From positions 5,704,001 to 5,768,000 of the forward strand of contig NZ_JACHMO010000001.1 of the NCBI RefSeq assembly GCF_014205015.1: a DNA stretch of 64,000 bases. The letters are read 5' to 3'. The stretch is from Saccharothrix ecbatanensis. GTDB lineage: Bacteria; Actinomycetota; Actinomycetes; Mycobacteriales; Pseudonocardiaceae. Under the pieces are notes generated by a model. It saw only the letters and a list, made by a program, of their open reading frames with translations. It ran no database searches and was not told where the DNA came from. Positions 18,625-28,698 of the stretch are shown piece by piece (positions within the stretch are counted from its first letter, which is position 1; each line of letters starts with the position of its first letter). Both the position numbers and the translations under genes were made by a program.

Positions 18625-19637
18625 AGGGTCTTGCTCAGCTCCTTGATCGGCATGGACAGCTCGCCCAGCATGTCGAGGTCCTGCTGCGCCGGGCGGCCGA
18701 GGTTGGTCAGGTAGTTGCCGACGATGATCGCGTTGACGCCGCCGAGCATGCCCTGCTTGGCCCCGAGGTCGCCGAACGTCAGCTCACGGCCGCCGGCGAA
18801 GCGCAGGATCGTCCGCGGCAGGGCCAGCCGGAACGCGCCGACCGCGCGCAGGGCGTCCGGGCCTTCCACGATCGGGTAGTTCTCGTACGGGGTGCCGGGG
18901 TTCGGGATGAGGAAGTTCAGCGGCACCTCGTCCGGCTCCAGCGAGGCCAGCTGCACGGCGAACTCGGCGCGTTGCGCCAGCGTCTCCCCCATGCCGATGA
19001 TGCCGCCGCAGCAGACCTCCATACCGGCCTCGCGGATCATCTTGAGCGTGTCCCACCGCTCTTCCCACGAGTGCGTGGTGACCACGTTCGGGAAGTGCGA
19101 GCGGGCCGTCTCCAGGTTGTGGTTGTAGCGGTGGACGCCCATCTCCACCAGCTCGTCCACCTGCTCCTGGGTGAGCATGCCGAGCGAGCAGGCGATCTGG
19201 ATGTCGTTGCCGTCCTCGCGGATGGCCTTGATTCCGTCGCGCACCTGCGACAGCAGCCGCTTGTCCGGCCCGCGCACGGCGGCGACGATGCAGAACTCGG
19301 TCGCGCCGGTGTCGGCGGTCTGCCGGGCGGCCTTCACCAGGCCGGGCACGTCCAGCCAGGCCGAGCGCACCGGCGACGGGAACTGCCCGGACTGGGAGCA
19401 GAAGTGGCAGTCCTCGGGGCAGCCGCCGGTCTTCAGCGACACGATGCCCTCGACCTCGACCTCCGGCCCGCACCAGCGCATGCGCACCGCGTGCGCGAGC
19501 TCCAGCAGGTCGGGGATGCGCTCGTCGGGCAGCTGGAGGACTTCGAGCACCTGCTCCTCGGACAGCCCGACGCCCTGCTCCAGCACCTGCTCACGGGCAA
19601 CGCTGAGGACATCGACCTGTTCGGGCGCTGCGGTCAC
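18621..19637 (-). CDS. bioB: Biotin synthase
   Basis: Radical SAM enzyme that inserts sulfur into dethiobiotin. The 338-aa protein carries the CxxxCxxC motif in [16 protein letters not shown] (near residue 72), and the [17 protein letters not shown] and [10 protein letters not shown] segments of BioB. The GTG at 19637 has a GAGGAGA Shine-Dalgarno sequence. It is followed by bsaP (4-nt overlap). The 91-nt gap to bioD contains no obvious terminator, so bioD-bioB-bsaP-DUF2567 may be one transcript. Confidence 0.97.
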   Translation of the reverse strand: MTAAPEQVDVLSVAREQVLEQGVGLSEEQVLEVLQLPDERIPDLLELAHAVRMRWCGPEVEVEGIVSLKTGGCPEDCHFCSQSGQFPSPVRSAWLDVPGLVKAARQTADTGATEFCIVAAVRGPDKRLLSQVRDGIKAIREDGNDIQIACSLGMLTQEQVDELVEMGVHRYNHNLETARSHFPNVVTTHSWEERWDTLKMIREAGMEVCCGGIIGMGETLAQRAEFAVQLASLEPDEVPLNFLIPNPGTPYENYPIVEGPDALRAVGAFRLALPRTILRFAGGRELTFGDLGAKQGMLGGVNAIIVGNYLTNLGRPAQQDLDMLGELSMPIKELSKTL

Positions 19638-19728
19638 GACTTCTCCTCGGGAACTCCGGCGGTGGTCCGCCGTGCAGTCTGCCGCACGGACCTGGGCCGG
19701 TCCCAGCGATGTGCGTCACTGGATTCGG

Positions 19729-20445
19729 TCAGCAGGTGTGCGGCGCGGCGAACTTCTCCGGGTCGAAGTCGCCGCCGAACCACGGCGACAGGGCGTCCCG
19801 GGCCATTTCGGCGAACTCCGTGCGGTCCAGCGACCCCGCCCCGTCGGGCAGCACGCCGAGCAGTGGCGCGCCGGCGGCTTCGGGCAGGTCCACGAGGTTG
19901 GTGCGGGTGGCCAGGTCGGGTGTGGAAGGCCAGCGGCCGACCACCACGCCGATCGACTCCAGACCCCGCCGGAGCAGGGCTTCCGAGGTCAGCGCGGTCA
20001 TGTTCAGGGTGCCGAGGCCGGGGTGGGAGACGATCAGCACGGGGGCGTTGAGCGCCCACGCCGCGTCGGCGATGGTCGAGCCCGTGTCGTCGAACCGGAC
20101 CAGCAGCCCGCCCGCGCCCTCGACCAGCACCAGGTCGTGCGTCTCGTCCAGCGCCACGGCCGCCGAGGCGATCTCGCTGGGGTGCACGGTGGGCAGGCCG
20201 GACCGGCGCGCGGCCGTGGCCGGCGCCAGCGGTTCGGGGTATCGACGCAGCTCACGGGTGGTGACCGGGCCGGCGAGGCGGACCACCTCGGCGAGGTCGC
20301 CCGGTTCGCCGTCGGCGACGCCGGTCTGCGCGGGCTTGAGCACGGCGACCCGTCGGCCTTCGGCGACGGCCAGTGCCGCCAAGGCGGCGACGACCACCGT
20401 CTTGCCGACCTCGGTGCCCGTGCCGGTGATCACGAGGACGCTCAC
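19729..20445 (-). CDS. bioD: Dethiobiotin synthetase
   Basis: ATP-dependent carboxylation and ring closure of 7,8-diaminopelargonate. The 238-aa product has the modified P-loop ITGTGTEVGKTVVVA at residues 6-20, KPAQTG near 38, and VEGAGGLLV near 108. The GTG at 20445 is selected because TAGGCT (20459-20454) lies 8 nt upstream, a leaderless arrangement; a GTG two codons earlier is the alternative. In M. tuberculosis the order is bioA-bioF-bioD-bioB. Here bioF is missing from the gap and replaced by two genes on the other strand. Confidence 0.95.
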   Translation of the reverse strand: MSVLVITGTGTEVGKTVVVAALAALAVAEGRRVAVLKPAQTGVADGEPGDLAEVVRLAGPVTTRELRRYPEPLAPATAARRSGLPTVHPSEIASAAVALDETHDLVLVEGAGGLLVRFDDTGSTIADAAWALNAPVLIVSHPGLGTLNMTALTSEALLRRGLESIGVVVGRWPSTPDLATRTNLVDLPEAAGAPLLGVLPDGAGSLDRTEFAEMARDALSPWFGGDFDPEKFAAPHTC

Positions 20446-20505
20446 GGGCACCGAGCCTAGGCGTTCACGTAGAGTCGCGGCCGGCCGCGTTCTAAAGTCA
20501 CACGC
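20446..20505. promoter_or_regulatory. Divergent leaderless promoters of bioD and the glutaredoxin-like gene
   Basis: Minus strand: TAGGCT, 8 nt, GTG 20445. Plus strand: TAAAGT (20493-20498), CACACGC (7 nt), ATG 20506. A TGAAC half-site stands just before the bioD -10 (minus strand GTGAACGCC), resembling half of the biotin box upstream of the P450, but the second half is absent. Confidence 0.5.
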
Positions 20506-20745
20506 ATGAGTGAGATCGTTCTCTACGGTGCGGACTGGTGTGGCGACTGCCGACGGGCGAAGGCATGGCTGCGGGAGCACGAAGTGCCGTTCACCGAGGT
20601 CGACGTCGAACACGACGACGCGGCCCGCGACCGGGCGATCGAGATCGCCGGCGGACGCAAGAACATCCCGGTGGTCGTGCTGCCGGACGGCCGGGTGCTG
20701 ATCGAGCCGACGAACACCGAACTCGCCGCCGCCGTCCAGCACTGA
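20506..20745 (+). CDS. Glutaredoxin/mycoredoxin-like redoxin
   Basis: A 79-aa thioredoxin-fold protein: beta strand EIVLYGADWCGDCRRAK with the redox pair C12-C15 (CGDC), the cis-proline region NIPVVVLPDG and the C-terminal helix. Length and the WCxxC context fit actinobacterial mycoredoxins/glutaredoxin-like proteins, which reduce mycothiol-mixed disulfides or accept electrons from mycothiol; the exact substrate is unknown. It starts leaderless and is followed one base later by a membrane protein gene, with which it is probably co-transcribed. Confidence 0.85.
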   Translation: MSEIVLYGADWCGDCRRAKAWLREHEVPFTEVDVEHDDAARDRAIEIAGGRKNIPVVVLPDGRVLIEPTNTELAAAVQH

Positions 20746-20746
20746 C

Positions 20747-21391
20747 GTGGGCAAGAACGGCAGACGCAAGCGCCGACAGCGGAGCACCCAGCAGGAGCGC
20801 GACAACATCGCGGTCATCGCAGCCACCCGTTTCCCCCAGCCGGCCGTGCGGACCAAGCCGAAAAACTGGTTCGACCGGCAGAGCGGCGGCGTGCAGACCT
20901 TCATCGTCGTGGCGGCAACCGCTTGGTTGATCGGCGGGCACCTGATCATGTGGGACCTGGTGTTCCCCACCCTGGGCAAGGTGGTCGGCCGGGTGCCGGT
21001 CGTGTCGACGGTGACCGGCTGGCTGTTCGTCGGTGGCGCGTTCATCGCGTGGGCCGTGGTCGCCTTCAACCGGGGCACCGCGAAACCCGGGACGGCGAAC
21101 CGGCTCAAGGGCGTGGCCTGGGTGTGGTCGGCGGTCGCGGTGGTGTGCGTTCCCACCTACTACGCCGACGGCGTCAGCCTGCCGGTGGACTTCTGGGCGG
21201 GCGTCTACTCGGGTGGGTACGGCGTGTTCGCCGCGCCGCCGGCCCTCGGCGTGGCCGCGCTCGGCTGGTGGCTGGTGTCCGGCGTGGTGCTCAAGCGCAA
21301 GGGCAGGCCGACCAACCAGACCGTCGGCTGGATCTGCGTCGCCTACGCGACCCTGCTGCTGGTGTTGGGCTCAACCCTGCTGCGCGTGTGA
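20747..21391 (+). CDS. Multi-pass membrane protein, unknown function
   Basis: A 214-aa protein with a very basic N-terminus ([19 protein letters not shown]), then five predicted membrane segments ([95 protein letters not shown]). I do not recognise a family. The GTG start lies one base after the redoxin stop. The 3' end overlaps the convergent bioA gene by 21 nt. Confidence 0.65.
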   Translation: MGKNGRRKRRQRSTQQERDNIAVIAATRFPQPAVRTKPKNWFDRQSGGVQTFIVVAATAWLIGGHLIMWDLVFPTLGKVVGRVPVVSTVTGWLFVGGAFIAWAVVAFNRGTAKPGTANRLKGVAWVWSAVAVVCVPTYYADGVSLPVDFWAGVYSGGYGVFAAPPALGVAALGWWLVSGVVLKRKGRPTNQTVGWICVAYATLLLVLGSTLLRV

Positions 21392-22639
21392 CGCCTCGGC
21401 CGCGGCGACGACGGCGGCGCTGATCGCGGCCACGTCGTCGTCCGTGCTGATGAACGGCGGCATGGTGTAGATCAGGTCCCGGAACGGCCGCAGCCACACC
21501 CCGTGGTCGACGGCGGCGGCGGTCGCGGCGGCCATGTCCACCGGGTGGTCGAGCTGCACGACGCCGATCGCGCCGAGCACCCGCACGCCACCGGGGGCCT
21601 GCGCCAGCCCGGACCTCAGCCCGTTCTCAATCCGCCCCACCGACCCCTTCCAGTCCTGGGACAACAGCAGGTCGGTGGACGCCAGCGCGACCGCCGACGC
21701 GAGCGGGTTGCCCATGAACGTCGGCCCGTGGGCCAGCACCGGCACGTCGCCGCGCGAGATGCCGTCCGCCACGCGTGACGTGCACAGGGTCGCCGCCATC
21801 GACAGGTATCCGCCGGTCAACGCCTTGCCAAGGCACATGACGTCCGGGCTGATCCCGGCGTGGTCGGCGGCGAACAGCTCACCGGTGCGGCCGAAGCCGG
21901 TGGCGATCTCGTCGAAGATCAGCAGCACGTCGTGCGCCAACGTCAGCTCGCGCAGCACGTGCAGGTAGCGCGGGTCGTGGAATCGCATCCCACCGGCGCC
22001 CTGCACGACCGGCTCCACGATGACGGCGGCCAGCTCGCCGGCGTGCGCCTCGATCAGGTCGGCCAGCTCCTGGACGTACGCGGTCTCCAGGTCGCGCGGC
22101 GGCGCGGACGCGAACACCTGCTCCGGCAGCACGCCCCGCCACAGCGAGTGCATCCCGCCCTCCGGGTCGCACACCGACATCGGCTGGAACGTGTCGCCGT
22201 GGTACCCGCCGCGCCACGTCAGCAGCCGCCGCTTCTCCGGCCGGCCCTGTGAACGCCAGTACTGCACCGCCATCTTGACCGCGACCTCGACCGACACCGA
22301 GCCCGAGTCGCACAGGAACACGTGCTGCAACGGCTCGGGCGTGATCTCCACCAGCCGTGCCGACAACGCCACCGCGGGCTCGTGGGTGAGGCCGCCGAAC
22401 ATGACGTGGCTCATCCGGCCGAGCTGGTCGCGCACCGCCTCGTCGAGGACGGGGTGCCGGTAGCCGTGGATCGCGGCCCACCAGGACGACATGCCGTCGA
22501 CGAGCTCGCGGCCGTCGTCCAGCCGCAGCCGGACCCCCGAAGCCGACGAGACCACCAGCGGCTCCAGGGTGCCCGGCATCGGGCCGTACGGGTGCCAGAC
22601 GTGTGCCTGGTCCAGCTTCAGCAGCTCATCGCGGTCCAC
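21371..22639 (-). CDS. bioA: Adenosylmethionine-8-amino-7-oxononanoate aminotransferase
   Basis: PLP transaminase that uses SAM as amino donor to make 7,8-diaminopelargonate. The 422-aa protein shows BioA signatures: HVWHPYGPM at 13-21 and [15 protein letters not shown] near 48-62 (substrate-binding aromatics), [22 protein letters not shown] and the Schiff-base lysine in [22 protein letters not shown] follows. The GTG start lies inside the 3' end of the P450 gene (14-nt overlap), so translation is likely coupled to it. There is no adjacent bioF. Confidence 0.96.
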   Translation of the reverse strand: MDRDELLKLDQAHVWHPYGPMPGTLEPLVVSSASGVRLRLDDGRELVDGMSSWWAAIHGYRHPVLDEAVRDQLGRMSHVMFGGLTHEPAVALSARLVEITPEPLQHVFLCDSGSVSVEVAVKMAVQYWRSQGRPEKRRLLTWRGGYHGDTFQPMSVCDPEGGMHSLWRGVLPEQVFASAPPRDLETAYVQELADLIEAHAGELAAVIVEPVVQGAGGMRFHDPRYLHVLRELTLAHDVLLIFDEIATGFGRTGELFAADHAGISPDVMCLGKALTGGYLSMAATLCTSRVADGISRGDVPVLAHGPTFMGNPLASAVALASTDLLLSQDWKGSVGRIENGLRSGLAQAPGGVRVLGAIGVVQLDHPVDMAAATAAAVDHGVWLRPFRDLIYTMPPFISTDDDVAAISAAVVAAAEASHAQQG

Positions 22640-23873
22640 GGGGCGTCAGGCTAACCGGGAGCGACTCCAGCCCGCGCATGAGCGTGCCCTGCCGCCACCG
22701 CAGCGACTCCGGGTCGGCCGCCAGGGCGAAGTCGAACCGGTCCAGCAGCGACCCGATCGCGATCTCGCCCTCCATCCGGGCCAGCGGCGCGCCCAGGCAG
22801 TAGTGCACGCCGTGGCCGAACGCCAGGTGCCCGCCGGCGGGCCGGGTGATGTCGAACCGGTCCGCGTCGGGGAACCGGTCCGCGTCGCGGTTCGCGCCGT
22901 TCAGCGACACGACCACCACGCTGCCCTTCGGGATGACCACGTCGCCGACCTCGACGTCCTCCACGGTGACGCGGATCGTGGCGTGGTTGACCGGGCTCTC
23001 GTAGCGCAGGAACTCCTCCACCGCGCCCGGCAGCAACGACCGGTCGGCGCGCAGCCTCTCCGCCTGGTCGGGGTGGCGGAGCAGGAGCTGCACGCCGCTG
23101 GTGATCAGGTTGACCGTCGTCTCGTGCCCGGCGACCAGCAGCAGGAACGCCATGGAGATCAGTTCCATGTGGTCGAGCCGGTCGCCTTCCTCGTCGGCGT
23201 GCACCAGCTCCGAGAAGAAGTCGTCACCCGGGTCGGACCGCTTGTGCTCGACCAGCCGGGTCAGGTAGTCCGCCATCCGACCCGCCGCCTCCTGCACGGC
23301 GTCCGCGTCCGGGCCGCCGAGGACGAGGGTGTTCGACCACGCCCGGAAGTCGTCGCGCTGGTCCAGCGGCACGTCGAGCATCTCGCAGATCACCGTGATG
23401 GGCAGCGGGAAGGACAGCGCGTCGACCAGGTCGATCCCGGCGCCGGTGGTCGCGGCCTTCGCGGCCATCTCGTCCAGCAGCCCGTCGGTGATCTCCTGCA
23501 CCCGGGACCGCAGCTGCTCGACCCGCCGCGCGGTGAACGCCTTGGTGACGAGCTTGCGCAGCCGGGTGTGGTCCGGCGGGTCCAGGTTCAGCATGTGCTT
23601 CATCAGGGACTGGTCGAACTCCTCCGGCACGTCGTCGTCCCCGACCTTGTTGCGCCGCATGACGTCCGGGAAAGCCCGGTAGTCCTTGCTGAACCGCTGG
23701 TCGGCCAGCGCGTGCCGGGCATCCTCGTACCGGGTGACGAGCCACGCCCTCGTGCCGCGCGGCAACACCACTTCGGTCGCCGCCGCCTGCTCGCGCATCC
23801 GCGCGTGATAGGCGTGCGGGTCGGTGAAGTACTCGGGTCCGAGCACGTCGAGACCGGCGATCTTCTCCCCCAC
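22626..23873 (-). CDS. Cytochrome P450 (CYP107-like), possibly BioI-type
   Basis: A 415-aa soluble bacterial P450. Oxygen-binding I helix [14 protein letters not shown]-helix ExxR in EEFLRYESP, and the heme loop [15 protein letters not shown] with the cysteine ligand. The sequence looks like the CYP107 group, which includes Bacillus BioI (CYP107H1), the enzyme that cleaves fatty acyl-ACP to pimeloyl-ACP for biotin. Overlap with bioA and a BioQ-like box upstream support such a role, but many CYP107 enzymes serve secondary metabolism. The GTG at 23873 is chosen because AGGAGGAG lies 7 nt upstream; a GTG at 23909 is open but would put the start inside the operator. Confidence 0.9.
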   Translation of the reverse strand: MGEKIAGLDVLGPEYFTDPHAYHARMREQAAATEVVLPRGTRAWLVTRYEDARHALADQRFSKDYRAFPDVMRRNKVGDDDVPEEFDQSLMKHMLNLDPPDHTRLRKLVTKAFTARRVEQLRSRVQEITDGLLDEMAAKAATTGAGIDLVDALSFPLPITVICEMLDVPLDQRDDFRAWSNTLVLGGPDADAVQEAAGRMADYLTRLVEHKRSDPGDDFFSELVHADEEGDRLDHMELISMAFLLLVAGHETTVNLITSGVQLLLRHPDQAERLRADRSLLPGAVEEFLRYESPVNHATIRVTVEDVEVGDVVIPKGSVVVVSLNGANRDADRFPDADRFDITRPAGGHLAFGHGVHYCLGAPLARMEGEIAIGSLLDRFDFALAADPESLRWRQGTLMRGLESLPVSLTPRGPR

Positions 23874-23892
23874 AGGGATCTCCTCCTCAGTC

Positions 23893-23911
23893 GAGTAAAC
23901 CCTGTTCACTC
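23893..23911. promoter_or_regulatory. BioQ-like dyad upstream of the P450-bioA operon
   Basis: Minus strand GAGTGAACAGGGTTTACTC: imperfect palindrome GAGTrAAC-AGG-GTTyACTC, 20 nt upstream of the chosen start. It closely matches the biotin-repressor BioQ box of corynebacteria and mycobacteria (TGAAC-N3-GTTAC), with one extra T. TTTACT may be the -10. Confidence 0.6.
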
Positions 23912-23960
23912 AACGATTCGAGACTCCCTCGTGTCCCCGGATGGGACCTACGTCACCCGA

Positions 23961-26900
23961 TCATCCCAAGCACCCTGGTCCAAGCAGCGCCTTCAGATCG
24001 CCCATGAGGGACGGCGTCGGCGTGACCCGCAGCGCGTCGTCCAGCTTCAGCAACGTGTTGCGGCTGCTGTTGATGACGAGGTTCAGGTGCACCTCGGTGG
24101 TGCCGGGGTGCGCGGAGAGGACTTCCTTCAGCAACGTCACCAGCTTCGGGTCGCAGCGCGACGCCGCCACCTTCAGCTTCAACGCCTGCGCGCCCAGTTC
24201 CGACAGGTCCGGCACGACCAGGTCGTTGGCGATCAGCGACGTCCGGTCCTCCCGCTTCGCCACCCGCGCCTTCACCAGCACGATCGCGTCCTCGGCCACG
24301 GACATGCCGTGCACCATGTAGCTCTTGGGGAAGAACAGCACCTCGATGCCGCCCGCCAGGTCCTCCAGCATCGCCGACGCCCACGGCTCGCCGTTCTTGT
24401 TCACCCGGCGGGTCACGGTGGTGAGGATGCCGCCCAGCGTGACCTGGGTGCCGTCCTGCACGTCGCCTTCCAGGATGCGCGGGATCGACGTGTCCGAGTA
24501 GGACCCGAGCAGCTGCTCCACGCCGTTGAGCGGGTGCCCGGACACGTACAGGCCGAGCATCTCCCGCTCCAGCGTGAGCTGGTGCTTGGCCTCCCAGTGC
24601 TCGTCCGGGATTTTCACGTCGAACACGCCCGCGTCGTCGCCGCCGCCGTCACCGAACAGGTCGAACTGGCCGCGCGCCTCTTCCTTCTTGGTCAGCATGA
24701 TCGCGTCGACCGCCTCGACGTGGACCATGTGCAGGCCCTTGCGCGGGTGGCCGAGCGAGTCGAACGCGCCCGCCTTGATCAGCGATTCGACGACCTTCTT
24801 GTTGCACGCCTGGACGTCGACCTTGCGCAGGAAGTCGGAGAAGTCGGCGAACTTCCCCTTCTCCTTGCGGGTCCTGATGATCGCGTCGACCACGTTCGCG
24901 CCGACGTTGCGGATCGCGCCGAGGCCGAACCGGATGTCGTTGCCGACCGCGACGAACTCGCGTTCGGACTCGTTGACGTCCGGCGGCAGCACCGTGATGC
25001 CCATCCGGCGGCACTCGGCCAGGTAGACGGCCGACTTGTCCTTGTTGTCCGAGTTCGTGGTCAGCAGCGCCGCCATGTACTCGCCGGGGTAGTTCGCCTT
25101 GAGGTACGCGGTCCAGTACGCGATCAGGCCGTACGCGGCGGAGTGCGCCTTGTTGAACGCGTAGTCGGCGAACGGGACGAGGATGTCCCACAGCGTCTTG
25201 ATCGCCTCGGGCGAGTAGCCGTTGGCGAGCATTCCCGCCTCGAAACCCTCGTACTCCTTGTCGAGGATCTCCTTCTTCTTCTTGCCCATCGCGCGGCGGA
25301 GCAGGTCCGCTTGGGCGAGCGTGTAGCCCGCCACCTTCCGCGCGATCGCCATGACCTGCTCCTGGTACACGATCAACCCGTAGGTCGTGTCCAGGATCTC
25401 GGCCAGCGACTCCTCCAGCTCGGGGTGGATCGGGGTGATCTCCTGCTGCTTGTTCTTGCGCAGCGCGTAGTTCGTGTGCGAGTTCGCGCCCATCGGGCCC
25501 GGCCGGTACAGCGCGATGACGGCCGAGACGTCCTCGAAGTTGTCCGGGCGCATGAGCCGCAGCAGGTCGCGCAGGGCGCCGCCGTCGAGCTGGAACACGC
25601 CCAGCGTGTCACCGCGGCCCAGCAGCTCGTAGGCCTTCCGGTCGTCGAGGGCGACAGTCGTGATGTCGACGTCGCCCTTGCCGTTGAGCGCGATGTTCTT
25701 CAGCGCGTCGTCGATCGTGGTCAGGTTGCTCAGGCCGAGGAAGTCCATCTTCAGCAGGCCGAGCGTCTCGCACGTCGGGTAGTCGAACTGGGTGATGATC
25801 GACCCGTCCTGCGGGCGCTTCCAGACCGGGATGTGGTCCGTCAGCGGCTCCGCGGACATGATCACCGCGCAGGCGTGCACGCCCGCGTTGCGGATCAGGC
25901 CCTCCAGCCCGCGGCCGGTGTCGATGATCTCCTTGACCTGCGGGTCCGTCTCGTAGAGGGCGCGCACCTCGGCGGCCTCGGAGTACCGCTTGTGCTGCGG
26001 GTCGAAGACGCCCGCCAGCGGGATGTCCTTGCCCATCACGGCGGGCGGCATGGCCTTCGAGATCCGGTCGGCGACCGCGTAGCCCGGCTGCCCGTACAGC
26101 ACGCGGGCCGAGTCCTTGATCGCCGCCTTCGCCTTGATCGTGCCGAACGTGATGACCTGGGCGACCTTGTCGGCGCCCCACTTCTCGGTGACGTACCGGA
26201 TCACGTCACCGCGCCGGCGCTCGTCGAAGTCGATGTCGATGTCGGGCGGGCTGACCCGGTCCGGGTTCAGGAACCGCTCGAAGATCAGGCCGTGGGCCAG
26301 CGGGTCGAGGTCCGTGATGCCCATCGCGTACGCGATCAGCGCGCCCGCGGCGGAACCACGGCCGGGGCCGACCCGGATGCCGTTGGCCTTGGCCCAGTTG
26401 ATGAAGTCGGCGACCACCAGGAAGTAGGACGGGAAGCCCATCTGGAGGATGACGTCGATCTCGAACTCGACCTGCTTGCGGTGCACCTCGTCCACGCCCT
26501 CCGGGAACCGGCGGCGCATGCCCTCCCAGACCTCTTCGCGGAAGTAGTCCGCCTCGGTCTGCCCGTCGGGCGTCGGGTAGCGCGGCATCAGGTTCTGGAA
26601 GGCGAACATGCCGGTGGTGTCGACCTTCTCGGCCACCAGCAGGGTGTTGCGGCACCCCTCCTGCCAGGCGTCGGACGAGTCGATCGCGCGCATCTCGTCC
26701 GGCGACTTCAGGTGGTAGCCCGTGCCGTCGAACTTGAACCGGTTCGGGTCCGCGAGCGTCTTGCCGGTCTGCACGCACAGCAGCGCCGCGTGCGCGTCAC
26801 GGTCCTCGGAGTAGGTGTAGTGCGAGTCGTTGGTCACCACGAACGGGATGCTGAGCTTCTTGGCGATGTCCATCAGCCCGCCCCGGACCCGGCTCTCGAT

Positions 26901-27488
26901 CTCGATGCCGTGGTCCATCAGCTCGACGAAGAAGTTCTCCGCGCCGTAGATGTCGCGGTACTTCGCGGCGGCCTCCAGGGCCTCCTTCTCGTGGCCCAGG
27001 CGCAGCCGGGTCTGGACCTCGCCGGACGGGCAGCCGGTGGTCGCCATCAGCCCCGCCGCGTGCTCGGCGATCAGCTCGACGTCCATCCGGGGCCACTTGC
27101 CCAGCTGACCCTCCGTGGAGGCCCGGCTGGACATCTTCATCAGGTTGTGCAGGCCCTCGTTGTTCCGGGCCCAGATGGTCTGGTGGGTGTACGCGCCGCT
27201 GGCTGAGACGTCGTCGGACTTCTGCCCCGGGTCGCCCCACAGCACGCGCTTCTTGTTGAAGCGCGACTCCGGCGCCAGGTACGCCTCGATGCCGATCACC
27301 GGCTTGACCCCGGCCGACGTCGCCTGCCGGTAGAAGTCGTAGGCGCCGTACATGTTGCCGTGGTCGGTGATCGCGGCGGCCGTCATGCCCATCCGCTCGC
27401 ACTCGGCGAACATGTCCTTCAGCTTGGCCGCGCCATCGAGCATCGAGTACTCGGTGTGCACGTGGAGGTGCACAAACGAGTCGGACAC
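23961..27488 (-). CDS. dnaE: DNA polymerase III alpha subunit
   Basis: Replicative polymerase catalytic subunit, 1175 aa, the size of actinobacterial DnaE1. N-terminal PHP domain [18 protein letters not shown] and [11 protein letters not shown] with an intact metal-binding set, so 3'-5' proofreading may be intrinsic. The palm motif [16 protein letters not shown] holds the catalytic aspartates. Finger/helix-hairpin segments, an OB fold ([19 protein letters not shown]) and a C-terminal tau-binding region follow. The GTG at 27488 ([11 protein letters not shown]) is preceded by AGGGGGG at good spacing. Monocistronic, divergent from a winged-helix protein. Confidence 0.97.
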   Translation of the reverse strand: MSDSFVHLHVHTEYSMLDGAAKLKDMFAECERMGMTAAAITDHGNMYGAYDFYRQATSAGVKPVIGIEAYLAPESRFNKKRVLWGDPGQKSDDVSASGAYTHQTIWARNNEGLHNLMKMSSRASTEGQLGKWPRMDVELIAEHAAGLMATTGCPSGEVQTRLRLGHEKEALEAAAKYRDIYGAENFFVELMDHGIEIESRVRGGLMDIAKKLSIPFVVTNDSHYTYSEDRDAHAALLCVQTGKTLADPNRFKFDGTGYHLKSPDEMRAIDSSDAWQEGCRNTLLVAEKVDTTGMFAFQNLMPRYPTPDGQTEADYFREEVWEGMRRRFPEGVDEVHRKQVEFEIDVILQMGFPSYFLVVADFINWAKANGIRVGPGRGSAAGALIAYAMGITDLDPLAHGLIFERFLNPDRVSPPDIDIDFDERRRGDVIRYVTEKWGADKVAQVITFGTIKAKAAIKDSARVLYGQPGYAVADRISKAMPPAVMGKDIPLAGVFDPQHKRYSEAAEVRALYETDPQVKEIIDTGRGLEGLIRNAGVHACAVIMSAEPLTDHIPVWKRPQDGSIITQFDYPTCETLGLLKMDFLGLSNLTTIDDALKNIALNGKGDVDITTVALDDRKAYELLGRGDTLGVFQLDGGALRDLLRLMRPDNFEDVSAVIALYRPGPMGANSHTNYALRKNKQQEITPIHPELEESLAEILDTTYGLIVYQEQVMAIARKVAGYTLAQADLLRRAMGKKKKEILDKEYEGFEAGMLANGYSPEAIKTLWDILVPFADYAFNKAHSAAYGLIAYWTAYLKANYPGEYMAALLTTNSDNKDKSAVYLAECRRMGITVLPPDVNESEREFVAVGNDIRFGLGAIRNVGANVVDAIIRTRKEKGKFADFSDFLRKVDVQACNKKVVESLIKAGAFDSLGHPRKGLHMVHVEAVDAIMLTKKEEARGQFDLFGDGGGDDAGVFDVKIPDEHWEAKHQLTLEREMLGLYVSGHPLNGVEQLLGSYSDTSIPRILEGDVQDGTQVTLGGILTTVTRRVNKNGEPWASAMLEDLAGGIEVLFFPKSYMVHGMSVAEDAIVLVKARVAKREDRTSLIANDLVVPDLSELGAQALKLKVAASRCDPKLVTLLKEVLSAHPGTTEVHLNLVINSSRNTLLKLDDALRVTPTPSLMGDLKALLGPGCLG

Positions 27489-27646
27489 CCAAACCCCCCT
27501 GAAGATCGCAGCGGGCCCGGGACTCAAAGCGCTCGGGCAAGACGCGCTCGACCCTATAACGACGTCGGGCTCGCATCACCACGACACTCCCCGGTCACGT
27601 GGAACTGGGCGGGCGGGTCGATGAGACGGAGATCCATCCAGCCGGG

Positions 27647-27659
27647 TAGCGTTCTCAGT
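27647..27659 (+). promoter_or_regulatory. -10 box of the winged-helix gene (leaderless)
   Basis: TAGCGT (27647-27652), 7 nt, GTG at 27660. This favours the GTG over the upstream ATG at 27621. Confidence 0.5.
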
Positions 27660-28553
27660 GTGGTAGCGCCGGATCCCGTCGACGCCCGTCTCCTGGCCAT
27701 GATCGCCGAGATGGGCCGTGCCGCCGTGCACGAGGTGGCCGCGCGACTGGGCATGGACCCGCGGGAGGCCGCCGCCCGGCTGATCACGTTGTCCGGCAGT
27801 GGGCTGCCGCTGCTGGTCGGCGTGGAGTGCGACCCGAACGGCATCCGCAAGGCGTTGGCGAACAGCGTGGCGTGGGGCAGCTACTCGGGGCCCGGCGGCC
27901 AGGCCGTCCGCGGCACGCCGAGCGGCCCGTACCCGCCCACGCCCGGCACGGTGCACGGCACGCCGTCCGGCTCGTACCCGGGTCATCCCGTTCCGCAGGG
28001 GCCGCCCAGCGCGCCGTTCCCGGCGCAGCACGGCGGGTCCGGACCGGTGCCCGTGTCGGAGCCGATGAGCACGTGGGGCGTGCCCGGCACGTCCGGTTGG
28101 GCACGCGGTGACCAGGCGCCCGCGCCGCGGTCCCGCACCGGCAAGATCGGCACCACGTTGGAGACCGAGGGCCTGGAGGGCGCCCGGTTGACCATCCAAC
28201 TGGTCGAGGTGGTCGACCCGGCGGACTTCCTGTTCACGGCGGCCGGTTACAAGCTGGCGGCCGGTGAACGGGCCGTGGTCGTGCACACGGAGTTGGCGAA
28301 CGTCGGCCAGGTGCCGTTCAACTCGCTGCCCGACATGTACCTGATGTTGATGACCAACAAGGGTGAGACGGTCGCCAAGGCGCCCGTGTCGCTGTCCTCC
28401 CGGCCGCCGCACAAGATCGGCATCCAGCCCGGCGAGACCGCCGGCGGCCACACCGTCTACATCCTGCCCGAGGACACGGTGATCTTCTCGGTCCGCTGGA
28501 GCTCCCGCCCCGAGACCGACCTCAACACCCTGGTCTGGACCACCGACGACTAA
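27660..28553 (+). CDS. Winged-helix protein with Pro/Gly linker and beta-rich C-terminal domain
   Basis: A 297-aa protein. Residues about 8-58 form a helix-turn-helix resembling Lrp/AsnC-type N-termini (ARLLAMIAEMGRAAVHEVAA, then LGMDPREAAARLITLSGSG). Residues about 70-165 are a low-complexity Gly/Pro/Ser linker with GTPSGPYP/GTPSGSYP repeats. The rest is a beta-rich domain (TIQLVEVVDPADF; ERAVVVHTELANVGQVPF; TVIFSVRWSS) resembling DUF4352-type immunoglobulin-like domains. No membrane segment or signal peptide. The GTG at 27660 lies 7 nt after TAGCGT (27647-27652), fitting a leaderless mRNA; an ATG at 27621 lies upstream of that box. Function unknown. Confidence 0.7.
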   Translation: MVAPDPVDARLLAMIAEMGRAAVHEVAARLGMDPREAAARLITLSGSGLPLLVGVECDPNGIRKALANSVAWGSYSGPGGQAVRGTPSGPYPPTPGTVHGTPSGSYPGHPVPQGPPSAPFPAQHGGSGPVPVSEPMSTWGVPGTSGWARGDQAPAPRSRTGKIGTTLETEGLEGARLTIQLVEVVDPADFLFTAAGYKLAAGERAVVVHTELANVGQVPFNSLPDMYLMLMTNKGETVAKAPVSLSSRPPHKIGIQPGETAGGHTVYILPEDTVIFSVRWSSRPETDLNTLVWTTDD

Positions 28554-28697
28554 CCCGTGAGTCCTACGTTCAGGACCCGTGAGTCCTACGTTCAGAACGC
28601 CTGAATTCAACGCTCAGGACGGTGGGCGGCGTCCTGAGCGTTGAACTCGGGGGTCCGGAACGTAGGACTCACGCGTTCCGAACGTAGGACTCACGGG
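28554..28697. repeat. 68-nt-arm inverted repeat of the module family (locus 3)
   Basis: Left arm 28554-28621 and right arm 28630-28697 pair over 68 nt with about 8 mismatches around an 8-nt loop. Read outwards from the loop, each arm has one CTGAGCGTTGAA-type module and then two GAACGTAGGACTCACG modules. It fills the whole gap between two convergent genes: it starts at the TAA of the winged-helix gene and ends one base from the MFS stop, so it could terminate both transcripts. Confidence 0.9.
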
Positions 28698-28698
28698 G

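Noticed and set aside
20460..20480. Second BioQ box before bioD
   Set aside because: Only one TGAAC half is present; the second half does not match.
22491..27206. Very long plus-strand open frame antisense to the P450 and dnaE genes
   Set aside because: Its translation is Arg/His/Val/Leu-rich low-complexity text with no domain; it is the usual antisense shadow of high-GC coding DNA.
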